Made by a program: the position numbers and the translations under genes. This document shows, piece by piece, positions 25,801 through 36,549 of a DNA stretch of 64,000 nucleotides. The notes beneath the pieces are model-generated. The model saw nothing but the letters and a program-made list of their open reading frames with translations. It did not search any database and was not told where the DNA came from. Within the stretch, counting starts at the first letter, position 1. Each line of letters starts with the position of its first letter. The DNA comes from Syncephalis fuscata (taxonomy: Eukaryota; Zoopagomycota; Zoopagomycetes; Zoopagales; Piptocephalidaceae), in assembly GCA_025786725.1 (NCBI GenBank), contig JAHLTZ010000039.1, positions 1 through 64,000 of the forward strand, given 5' to 3'.

Positions 25801-27068
25801 GCATCCAAAAAGGCGCGTAGAACCCATTATAGAATACGGCGCAGATGGCAATGGTGGTGGTGGTGGTGGAATAAGAGGTGGTGGCGGTGGCGGGTCAGAA
25901 AATGGTAATGGCGGCGATACTATGTCATATTTATTGATATCCATATTATTACTACCATAAGCATGATTATAGCTGGATTGTATTTCTGTAGAATATACTT
26001 GATTAGATGATAATGATGATGATGATGGTGGTGGTGGTGGTGAAGTTGGTAACATATTAGCATGATAATTATTAGGAAATGGTGTGGTTATTTGATGAGT
26101 GTAAGGTGGCTGTTGTTGTGATGGTGGTCCGTTTAAAGTTGAATTTGAAAATATTACATTAGTAAAATTGGACACATCAGAATTGGATGTTGGCTGTTCT
26201 GTTTCAGTTTCTTTATCCTCTAACGCTTTTTCCACTGCTTCACGTAACTTTTCACCTGTAATACAGTGTTAATTGATATTATTGACATTATTTACACTAC
26301 TTCAATTATTTAATATTACCCGTTAGATCCACTTGAACAGATAATGTTTGTCCCTTTAACATATGGCCATTTGCCTTTTCGGCTGCAAACGCCGCTACTG
26401 ATCGATGTTTTCCGTGCTTTTCGGTCGCGGCATAAACAATACGGGCAATACCTAGGCTGCCGCCAGTACTTGGGCATTTTTCAAGCTTTAGTTTTTCAAC
26501 TGTACCGTATTGAGAAAAGTGGGCACGGAGTAGGTTGATCGGCAGCATAGTAGGAATATTTGCTACCAATATAGCTTCTTCCGATGTTGGGCCTGTATTC
26601 TACACGCGCAACTGGTCAATATCTACGTTGATATGATGGTTGTTAACAATTATAATACTTGCATTGAATCTCACAACTTTAAATTCAGTCACTAGAGCGC
26701 GCCTTCCCGTAGTTCGTGTAAAGGGTGATCCATGGCTGGGACGTGGATCGCGTATCTCGACAGTCTATTTAATATTGATTTCAAAAAATAGATCATATTC
26801 ATAAACATTTATATATGCATATATGTATATACAATAATAATAATAATAATATTAGAAAATACGTGCAAACAAGTCAATAACTGGATTTTGCCCCGAGTAC
26901 GCGCAGAGATAAGCTTACCTTGTCTATACACTCTCCATTAAACCGATATTGTTTCTTGCCGTCGCTGCTATCGGTATTAATTGATGGTAGTTGAGGATCA
27001 CTTACTAGCAGCCAGTCAGGCCGGGCTTTGCGATCAGCGCGATCAACAAAAGACGACAGCCCGCTCAT
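22824..27068 (-). CDS. SET1: Histone H3-K4 methyltransferase SET1 (COMPASS catalytic subunit)
   Basis: This gene encodes the enzyme that methylates histone H3 lysine 4. The order is: short N-terminal exon ([14 protein letters not shown], 27068), a segment [14 protein letters not shown], an RRM ([19 protein letters not shown], exon about 26569-26320), Pro-rich and RS-rich low complexity, a Set1-type second RNA-binding region near 25155-24850, an acidic linker, then the n-SET and SET domain from about 23340. The SET core shows AWGLFA, YIGEV, RFINHCC and, after an intron at 22998-23047, PNCIARI and ITYDYKF, with post-[13 protein letters not shown] and stop at 22824. Two frame breaks, each consistent with one missing base, lie near 25815-25850 (after a poly-Pro tract) and 24385-24425 (between SSYEY and TASPSFSS). 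The catalytic domain is intact, so these look like sequence errors and not signs of a dead gene. Confidence 0.93.
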
Positions 27069-28320
27069 TATGGCAGTCTTCTTACGTTTACGCTTGCGCG
27101 TACTCTGCTCTTTCTTTTGTAGGGCGCTCTTTTGTTTGTAAACACAAAAGTCGAATAAAATGCCTAAACAATAATAGACGGCAGATAGATAAGCGATCTA
27201 GCCGGAATTGCTGTTTAAAGCACGACTTGAAGTGCAGTGCCAGCTGACGTAAGATGAGGAACGATCAATGTATTATATAAGATATCGATGGTGTAGTGGA
27301 CGTGCCAAAGTTCCAACAAGCATAGATGCGTACAGACACTCGTGCGCGCTTGAACGAGATAATAAGTGCAGCCGCGGAATCCGACTGCGACGCCACTAAG
27401 GTCGTAACTAACTACTGCAATCACACCAGGCGGTAATATTCGAGCGGAATAAGTTAGATCTTGCACGTTAAAGGAAACGATGGGCTGAGAAACTAATACG
27501 CGCAGACGTAAAATAACCGTAATAATAGAGTACGATAGAGGTAAGAAAGTGATAGGATTCTTGTGATAGATAACGGAAAGTAAGTAAATAAACGCATGTA
27601 CGCGCGCGCGCAAACAAAGAGCAACAATTACAAAACAATAATGGCTAGTGTCACTTGTATGCAGAATATAAAATATCTACACAGCAAATATATATATACG
27701 ACACGGAATGACCAGTTTAATGCTAGCCACGTCAGCAAAGACAATTAGCGTGGTGTTAAGCTTAAACAGGTATGAACATATGCGCGTTAGTGCGATGAGT
27801 ATTTAGTGTAAGCGATCTGTTCGCATAGATATTTGTTTATATATATGTAAATATAGACGTATGTATGTATTTTTAGACAACAGCATTTATCGAATAGTAT
27901 AAGCAAGATACGCATGTATAATAGATGAGCCACAATAAACGCTTTTTAAAGGGTGAAATATGAAGAATAGACTAGAAATACAACAAGTAGATAGATGTGT
28001 GTGTCATAAATTGAATCATTTATTTTTATCTACTTGACAGTATTTTTTATAAACTTTCAAATGATTATGCCATATAATATATAGGGATGAACGTAGTAAA
28101 GTTGTTTGTTACAAATGTGCAAAAGACGTATTAGTCATAGGAATAATTGGGTTCTTTATTTGTTTCAATAAATTTATATTACTATTAGGGGAAATTAGAA
28201 AATACGCCGTTTTTAAACTTTATTTAAAATTTAAATATTAAATTATTAGTAAAGACTTTAGTTTACCTTTAATATCTTTTTATTCATATATTGTATTACT
28301 GTGTTGTGTTGTTATGGTAC
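27069..28320. other. SET1 promoter and gene-free flank
   Basis: The first 550 bp upstream of SET1 are less AT-rich than the surroundings and hold only an unconvincing minus-strand ORF (27215-27613) with no recognisable domain. Beyond about 27650 the sequence becomes AT-rich with no coding signal. No RNA gene was recognised. Confidence 0.5.
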
Positions 28321-28820
28321 GAATTACGGTATTTGTTACTAACTATTACCATGCATTGATCCATGATGTCTATATGTAATCGAACAACATACTAACATAA
28401 CATGTGAATAGCCACAACAACAATAACTAAATAGTAATGCTAACAATCATAAAAAACAGCTATCCAAGGAATAACCAGTAAATACTGTTGTTTACTGACA
28501 TATGAGCAACTATATGAACAAGGCTCAAATTCCATTAACAATAATGTTTACTATAAAATACTAGCTTTGTTGAAATTATAATAAACATATCTATATCTTT
28601 GGTTATATATTCTTTTCTCTGCTTTGGTTACAGGTGCTATTTAGTTGTTAAAAGCTTAACTGTAGTATTGATAATTAAAAGAAAAGCCATTTATTGGTTA
28701 TTTTATAATAGCATCAGGTTCATGCTATACTAAGGAAAGCAATTGACTAGTGGTCACTAATGCTTAGATGATAGAAGTAAGCGTAAACAAGACGATAGCC
28801 ATTAAATTAATAGTTGTCAT
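28321..28820. repeat. 500-bp direct repeat, left copy
   Basis: This is nearly identical to 34733-35240 in the same orientation, with mainly single-base substitutions and small indels between copies. It contains no long ORF. The pair brackets the micro-exon gene (29382-32739) and its upstream tandem duplication. It could be a diverged long terminal repeat, a duplicated control region or the scar of a segmental duplication. No LTR-type termini or target-site duplications were recognised. Confidence 0.85.
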
Positions 28821-29381
28821 AATGTAGTGCTAGGTTGTTAACAATCAACAATTATTCTTATATCAACACCAGTACAATATCATTTCATTATATGATAGTG
28901 ATAAATTTGTTACTATCCATAATATATTTACAAATAAATACTGGCAATTTTATTGCCAATATATATTACTAAAATATTCATATTTAACATTAATATATTC
29001 ATACTGACCTATGTTTATGGCTAATACAATATAATTGTACATGTTTTTTTTGTTAATTTACCTATTTGATTAATAGTTGTTAATTTCTAAATGCAAATAA
29101 AAATAAATGTAAATATAGCAATTTGATTGTATATATCTATGATGGAACCATAAGTTTATTACAAGTTTGTACGTTGTATAGGGGCAACTAGATGCAAGTT
29201 TGTTGATAAAATAGTGATTCCATTGATTAAAGACTGGATAAACCGGAGCATTGGCCAAAACTTAATATATAAATAGACTGGACGGCGTAGTTGTCAAATG
29301 GTCTTGCTTTTTACCGAATATATATCTAAAGTGTATTGGAATAGTGATTCGATTGCACTACCAATGTTAATGCTCTTATGG

Positions 29382-32300
29382 CTATGGATTGGCTGCATTT
29401 ATAAATAAAGATATTACACGTTATATAATTAATATATAAGTCAATTAATATTCAGTAAAACTTACGGACTATTAATATTAATATATTAACACACACAATA
29501 CATGGTATATGATTAATTTATAACTCGGCAATATACAATGCTACTTACTACCTATTGATATTAAGTATTGATGCATATGCTCGATTGCATGTTACATGAT
29601 GCGTAACATGTAATTAGCCAATGCCCAATTAACATACAGTACAACTTACCAGCTATTAATATTAATATATTAATACACACAATACATGATATATAATTAA
29701 TTTATAAGCCGGCAATATACAATACTACTTACCGCCTATGATTATCAAGTCATTGATGTACATGATGCGTAACATGTAATTAGCCAATGCCCAATTAATA
29801 TACAATACAACTTACAGGCTATTAATATCAAGTTGTTGATACGCATGGTGTATAACGCATAATTAGCACATAGTCAGTTAATATACAATACTACTTACGG
29901 CCTATTATTAAGTTATTGATACACACAACACATAATACATAATTAGCCAATGCCCAATCGATATACAATACAACTTACCAGCTATTATATTACGTTGTTA
30001 ATAAACAAAATACATAATATATAATTAACTTATAAGCCAGAAATATACAATGCTACTTACCGCCTATTGATATTAAGTTGCCGATATACGCATTAAATAG
30101 CATGTGATTAGTGCATTGCCAATTAATACACAATATAACTTACAAGCTATTAATAAGGTTGTTAATGTATACAGTATATAGTTAATTTATAGTCAGTTAA
30201 TATACAATACAACTTACTTCCTATTAATGTTAAATAATCAGTGCAGCCAGTAAATGGCATATTTAATATATGGTCAACTAATATACAATATCACTTACTC
30301 CCTATTAATATTAAATAAGTAGTGCAATCAGCAAATAGCATAGTTAATGTATAGTCAGTTGGTATACACTACCACTTACGTTCTATTAATATTAAACAAT
30401 TAATATCATTAGTAAATAATATAGTTAATTTATAGTCAGTTAATACACAATACAACTTACTACCTATTAATATTAAGTTGTTGATGCATACAATAAATAA
30501 CATGTGATTAGTGCATAGTTAATTAATACACAATATGACTTACAAGCTATTAATAAGATTGTCGGTGCATGCAGTGCATAGTATATAGTTAACGAGCCAT
30601 CATCAATTAATGTGTAATATCACTTACCATCTATTATTATTAAATAGTTAGTACCATCATTAAATAGCACGGTTAATGTACTGTCAAGGAATATACAATA
30701 TCACCTACCGCCTATTAATATTAAACAATTGGTACAATCAGTATCATAGTTAATGTATAGTCGGCTAATACACAATATCACTTACCATCTATTAATATTA
30801 AACAATTGGTACCATTAGTAAACAGCAGTTAATGTATAGTCAGTTAATATACAATATTACTTACTGTCTATTAATATTAAATAATTGGTACAGTCAGTAA
30901 ATAGCACGGTTAATGTATAGTCAAAGAATCTACAATATCACTTACCGCCTATTAATATTGAACAATGGGTACAGCCAGTAAATAGCATGGTTAATGTACA
31001 GTCAAGGAATATACAATATCACTCACCATCTATTAATATTAAATAATTAATATCATTAGTAAATAGCATAGTTAATGTATAGTCGATTAATATATAATAT
31101 CACTTACTGTCTATTAATATTAAATAATTGGTACAGTCAGTAAATAGCATAGTTAATGTATAGTCGGCTAATATATACTATCACTTACTAGCTATTAATA
31201 TTAAATAATTGGTACATTCAGTGAATAACAGTTAATTATAGTTAGTTAATATACAATATTACTTACCCTCTATTAATATTAAATAATTGATACAGTCAGT
31301 AAATAGCATATTTAATGTACAGTCAAAGAATATACAATATTACTCACGTTCTATTAATATTAAATAATGGGTACAGTCAGTAAATAGTATAGTTATTTAT
31401 ATTCAGTTAATATACAATGTTACTTACTGACTATTAATATTAAGTAATTGGTACAATCAGTAAATAATATATTTATGTATAGTCAGTTATTATACAACAC
31501 AACTTACAACCTATTATAATAAATTGTTGCATACAATAAATAGCATGTGATTAGTGCATAGTCAGTTAATACACAATATAACTTACAAACTATTGTATTA
31601 AGTTGTTGATACACACAGTACATAGTGTATAGTTAGTGCATAATTAATTAATACTTAATATAAATTACCCCCTATGATGTTAAGTTATTGATACACACAA
31701 CAAAATACATAATTAGCTAATGTTCAATTAATATACAATATAACCTACATTCTATTAATATTAAATTGTTGATACACATAATACATGGTATAAAATTAGC
31801 ACATAGTCGGTTAATATACAATACAACTTACGACCTATTATTAAGTTATTGATACACACAACACAATACATAATTAGCCAGTGTTTAATTAGTATACAAT
31901 ATAACCTACATTCTATTGATATTAAGTTGTTGGTATACATAGTACATGATATAAAATTAATTTATAAGCCAAAAATATACAATGCTACTTACGACCTATC
32001 AATATCAAATTGTTAATATACACAATCATGGTATATAATTAATTTATAAGCCATCAATATACAATGCTACTTACGGCCTATCAATATTAGGTTGTTGATA
32101 CACATGGTGCATAACATGTAATTAGTGAGTAATCAAATAATATACAATAAAACTTACAATACTCTAATGTTGATTTGTTGGTGGATACAGTCATGATATA
32201 TAGTTATTTTATACTCTATTAATATGTAATACAACCTACCAATTGCTAATATCAATTTGTTAATGCATACAGTGCATAACACGTAATTAATAAATAATCA

Positions 32301-32739
32301 ATTGATATACAATACAACTTGCCTGACGCTAATATTAAGTCGTTTAAACACAGTGCATATTATTTAATTAATGTATGTTCTATTGATATGTAATACAACC
32401 TACTAGCTATTGATATTAATTTGTTAACACATACAGTGCATAACATGTAATTAGTAATTAACCATTCAATACACAATACGACTTACATTCTATTATATAA
32501 ATAATTGGTACAATCAATGAATAGCATAATTAATGTATAGTCAGCTAATATACGGTATAACTTACCATCTATTATAATAATTATTTGGAAATATTGTTAG
32601 TAAACAAAATGTTATGATATATTTATTGTTATTGCAACATACCACCACGACGAACTAAGGCTGGATTAGCATCCACCATAGTTGTAGTGGCCACAAGAGC
32701 CATGACAATAGTGCAAACGACGGCAGTGGAAAGCTTCAT
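29382..32739 (-). CDS. Micro-exon gene for a secreted six-cysteine peptide (41 exons)
   Basis: Exon 1 (32739-32643, 97 nt) encodes a signal peptide (MKLSTAVVCTIVMALV...VDA) and then a dibasic RR, and ends in phase 1 at GTATGT. It is followed by 39 micro-exons, lowest coordinates 32566, 32487, 32404, 32323*, 32240*, 32158*, 32075, 31993, 31910, 31832, 31749, 31669, 31587, 31508, 31428, 31348, 31267, 31189, 31108, 31027, 30946, 30865, 30786, 30709, 30628, 30544, 30461, 30380, 30299, 30218, 30144, 30061, 29979, 29899, 29816, 29733, 29650, 29549, 29466. Starred ones are 6 nt, the rest 3 nt. Each lies between an acceptor (mostly ATTAATAG) and a GTAAGT-like donor. The last exon is 29392-29382 with a TAG stop. 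Exons total 234 nt = 77 codons plus stop. The joined phase-1 frame is open and gives cysteine spacing C-x2-C-x3-C-x12-C-x4-C-x3-C. I recognise no family. Exons this small, in this number, are unlike any ordinary fungal gene. Confidence 0.88.
29393..32642 (-). repeat. Tandem array of 81-bp intron-plus-codon units
   Basis: There are 39 units. Spacing between successive micro-exons ranges from 74 to 101 bp and is mostly 79-84. On the minus strand each unit is a complete intron: GTAAGT at the 5' end, often a TTTACTGAC-like candidate branch site about 25-30 nt from the end, then AATATTAATAG. The units have diverged, but the splice signals are the best-kept part. Three donors are GTAGGT, two are GTGAGT, one is GTAATT and one is GCAAGT (at 32322). 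The trinucleotide between the acceptor of one intron and the donor of the next is the most variable part, as expected if it is the coding portion. Confidence 0.93.
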
Positions 32740-32860
32740 GGTGATATTGATTTGTTAAGACAAACAAATAAAAGAAATAGTAGAGTGTGGTTGGTATAGA
32801 GTGTATAGTAGATAATAGAGTGTGATAATGATATCGCAGTTGGTTGTGTATATTTGTGGG

Positions 32861-32869
32861 CTATTTATA
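32861..32869 (-). promoter_or_regulatory. TATA box of the micro-exon gene
   Basis: Read on the minus strand this is TATAAATAG, about 120 nt upstream of the start codon at 32739. The intervening leader is pyrimidine-rich, and ATATCACC precedes ATG. Position and match to the TATAWAW consensus support a core promoter. No transcript start can be seen. Confidence 0.6.
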
Positions 32870-32989
32870 CTTATGATTATGCTAAAATACTAGTATACTG
32901 TAGTATATGAGATATACATTGATGTGTAGTATGAACTAATAAAACAATTCAAACAACGACTTGAGGTGCACATGTACCAATAAATTCAT

Positions 32990-33500
32990 GGTGTGACATC
33001 ATGCTTCCTAGTCTTGATTTTAACCTGACCAGCATTTACTTCAATCTTCTCGGCATTTACACAAATGACGCAACAATTCCAATGAGCACTAATATGCGGT
33101 AGAAATATGTACGTCATTCTGTATGTTTTGTTACACAGTTTAATTATTTGGTGAAAGCAAGATATTGTTTGGCTTTGTGAAAACGATAATGATGTCTTTG
33201 CTGTTGTTTCCATTGAACGACTCAGTCTCCAATATTTGCATGCACACAAAATAGTGCATAATCTGCCTAGTCTTTACTCCAAGCTGCCAGCCATTTGCAC
33301 AAATAACACAGGAATGGTAATAATCCAGTACATATGCGACAAAAAATAGACAATTAGCCTGTATTTTTTGTTACACGGTCTAACTATTTGGTAAAAACAA
33401 GTATATTGTTGTTCGGTTTTGTAAAAATAATAATGGTGCCTTTGCTGTTGCTTCCATTAAACGACTCAGTCTCCAATATTTGCATGCATGCAGAATAGCA
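32990..33500. repeat. Tandem duplication of about 250 bp
   Basis: Segment 32990-33245 and segment 33246-33500 are diverged copies in head-to-tail order. Each contains a TTTTGTTACAC block followed by a CGACTCAGTCTCCAATATTT end. The duplication lies just upstream of the micro-exon gene promoter. No intact ORF is conserved between copies. Confidence 0.8.
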
Positions 33501-34732
33501 CACAGTACTGATGCAAAGACAAGTTTAATGTATCAAACTGGTATTTTATACAGGTTTTTACTGCCATACATAGCCAGCATAATTTTTAAATTATAAAGTG
33601 TGCTGATTGGTGCATGCGTGCATTTCATTCGACACTATGCCTATTGCTATGGAGTAATTATTGCTTGGAATTTACATATGCATCACATTCAGGCATATCA
33701 TGCCACATGCTGTGCAATTATCATCATTCAAATGGCAGCTAATCCAAATTACCTGAAATCGACTATACAATAAGTACTGTTTGTAGCATGATACATCACG
33801 TATTTTGAGCAATGGAATATTCCAACAAGTCATTTTCTTCATCAGTTTTCAGTTGTAAACTAAATCGGATGGCTAAACTACACGCAACAATATGCAGACA
33901 CCAGAATAGACACATTAAATATTTCTAGACAGATATCAGCAACTTCGAGTGCATAGTGGCTGTGGATTGCATATCAGCCGGTAATCATCTAAGACCTGTG
34001 CTGTCCAAATTTCTAAAATTAATTCTGACAAGTTAAGCAAGATAGAATGTAGAAGAACAAGCCAAAGCAGAAACCAATAGAAAAACAATTAGCAGCTCAA
34101 AGGCTTACTGGTTTAGCTTATAGCAAGTCATTATCGTCATACCATGTTAAACTGCGTTTATCAACGATCCAACTATTGATGATGCAGCTAGAACGATAGT
34201 GCTAAACGAAAGTAACGCATGAAAACAAAAAACATTATGCGTAGCATTTAATAAAACTGCACAATGCACACATACTGTTATGTTTTAGATTGTACAAGGG
34301 GAGTATTTGAGGAGAGGGTGAGCGAATGAGGAGAAATCAGACAATAGCGGATGATATTGTCAACAAATGTTTACCCATGAGGTCGTTGACCAGCTAAAAT
34401 GAGAATTCATATAGTTAAATATCATAAACAATGATTTCATGATGTTTTAAGTTATTAAACAGGAAAAAAGAAAACATCTATCTATTAGATCGAAATGCGC
34501 ATTCAGGATCATTTATGTCAATCATTTGTTCCATAAAAGCATATACAACTAAATAAATAGTAAAGTATCATTAACATTATTTTCGATTATAAAATATACA
34601 ACTATATTATGTGTAAATGCGTACTAATTCAATATTAGATAGTGTACTAATCAGGTATCAGTTTTATTGCTATAATGTCAGTCATATGTTTAATTCACTT
34701 GACAATAAAATGGCAGGATGTTGTTACGGTAT
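33501..34732. other. Gene-free AT-rich stretch
   Basis: No convincing ORF, splice pattern or RNA gene was seen. A purine-rich patch (GGGGAGTATTTGAGGAGAGGG) occurs near 34298-34320. Confidence 0.45.
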
Positions 34733-35240
34733 TGAATTACTGTATCATTATTACGTAACTATCTATCATGCAATTGATCTATGATGTCTATCATGTAATC
34801 GAACAACATACTAACGATAACATGTGAATAGCCACAACAACAATATACTAAATAGTAATGCTAACAATCATAAAAAACAGCTATCCAAGGACATAACCAG
34901 TAAATATCTGTTGTTTACTGACATATGAGCAACTATATGAACAAGGCTCAGATTCCATTAACAATAATGTTTACTATAAAATACTAGCTTTGTTGAAATT
35001 ATAATAAACATATCTATATCTTTGGTTATATATTCTTTTCTCTGCTTTGGTTACAGGTGCTATTTAGCTGTTAAAAGCTTAACTGTAGTATTGATAATTA
35101 AAAGGAAAGCCATTTATTGGTTATTTTATAATAGCATCAGGTTCATGTTATATTAATGCAAGCAATTAATTAGTAACACTAACACTTATATGATAGAAGT
35201 AAGCGTAAACAAGACGATAGCCATTAAGTTGCTAGTCGTC
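34733..35240. repeat. 500-bp direct repeat, right copy
   Basis: This is the counterpart of 28321-28820, in the same orientation and similar throughout. Together the two copies enclose about 5.9 kb that contains the micro-exon gene. Confidence 0.85.
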
Positions 35241-35294
35241 ACAGTGTGTCATAAGTAGCTGCAATAGTCTAACTGTATCTTTCACTCACATTTA

Positions 35295-35540
35295 ATGCTT
35301 AACAGCCTATTTGAAGGGGCTATGTTTACCAGTATTGAAGAACTAAGGATTGCCAATGGCGAGTTTAGACTTGTTGGCGGTTGTAAACGATGTTGCTACA
35401 TTCTCAAATATAAAATCAGAAGATGTACAAGTAAAAGTACTAAGCACATATTTAATTGCTTAACACATACTAACAATTGTAATAATTTAATAAGTGCTAT
35501 TATTTCTTATTACAAACTTGGTATGTTTTTGACGCAATAA
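35295..35540 (+). CDS. Hypothetical Cys-containing ORF
   Basis: The 81-codon ORF contains five cysteines, including the cluster GGCKRCCYI and later NCNN, and lies directly beside the right copy of the 500-bp repeat. It has no signal peptide of its own and no recognised domain. It might be an exon of a longer gene, or chance. No paralogue was found in the window, including next to the left repeat copy. Confidence 0.2.
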   Translation: MLNSLFEGAMFTSIEELRIANGEFRLVGGCKRCCYILKYKIRRCTSKSTKHIFNCLTHTNNCNNLISAIISYYKLGMFLTQ

Positions 35541-36549
35541 AAAGAATGGCATTGCTAAAACACCAGTAATAAAATGATGTAACTTTAACCAAGCAACCAA
35601 AGAAGGAAAATAAATAAAAATATTAGCTTAATTAGATGTTTTAATATCAATTTAATAAAAAATATTATTATCAAATGGCTTTAACTTATAACAATAGCTC
35701 AAATTAGCATGTTTATAACAAAAGTTGTAATTGTATAAATCGTGATAATAAGCTAAAATGAATTGGACTATAAAAAGTCATTTTTATTATTATTTGAATA
35801 ACAGTATTATGTATTTACAATACTATTAAATAATAAAAGTTAATCACAATAAATGCAACCATTTAATTTAAAACTTTGGTTATTTACATGATTTAGTCAA
35901 TTGTAGCGATATTAACAGCAATGCCAATCGTCTTCCATTTGTTAAAGACTTTCAATGGTATACTCGTGGTAAATGCAACTCTAATGATTTTATTAATAAT
36001 TTAAAATTTAAACACATTTTTACCAACCTACTGACCAATGGATATATATTATCACAATTTTAAATACTATGATTGTTTTCAAACTTGCTTACTTTTAAAT
36101 TAAATATAGCTGTAAGTTTGTGGAATATAAATCTTTATCCCATAAATACTAACAAATAGTAGCTATAATTATATAATGACGTAACATTAATAATTAATCT
36201 ATTTTTCAATATAAACAGTATTTAATAATAAATATGATATAAATACGGGATGATAGTGGTAAATCTTTAACAATAAAAATTTATATTTAATTAATAAATG
36301 TGTTGATAAATATGGTAACTATATATAAGAGTATTGATTCGTTGTATTATGCCTGATTGCTTTCCCAAGACAGCTTTCGTTATACTAGGCCAAATATAGC
36401 ACTAATGCACAGCCAATACTATCTTATTACTATCTTTATTAAACCGTGCATCATAAAAGGCCATACTTGACACAGCTACCTTTTAATCATTTACTCGCCC
36501 ATCCTATCATCACAGCCTGTTAGTAATTGTTTGTTCCAGCTTACTTGTC
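35541..36549. other. Very AT-rich gene-free stretch
   Basis: This is strongly AT-rich DNA without coding signal. It ends in the promoter region of the metallophosphatase gene. No repeats shared with other parts of the window were noticed. Confidence 0.45.

Noticed and set aside
27215-27613. 132-codon minus-strand ORF upstream of SET1
   Set aside because: It has no domain and no splice context and lies in the likely promoter region.
29393-32642. 81-bp array as a CRISPR array or centromeric satellite
   Set aside because: The spacing is regular, but the variable part is only 3-6 nt, the repeats are strongly diverged except at splice signals, and the array is anchored to a signal-peptide exon and a stop exon in one reading frame.
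28321-35240. LTR retrotransposon bracketed by 500-bp repeats
   Set aside because: No reverse transcriptase, integrase or gag-like coding sequence lies between the repeats, and no primer-binding site or TG...CA ends were recognised.
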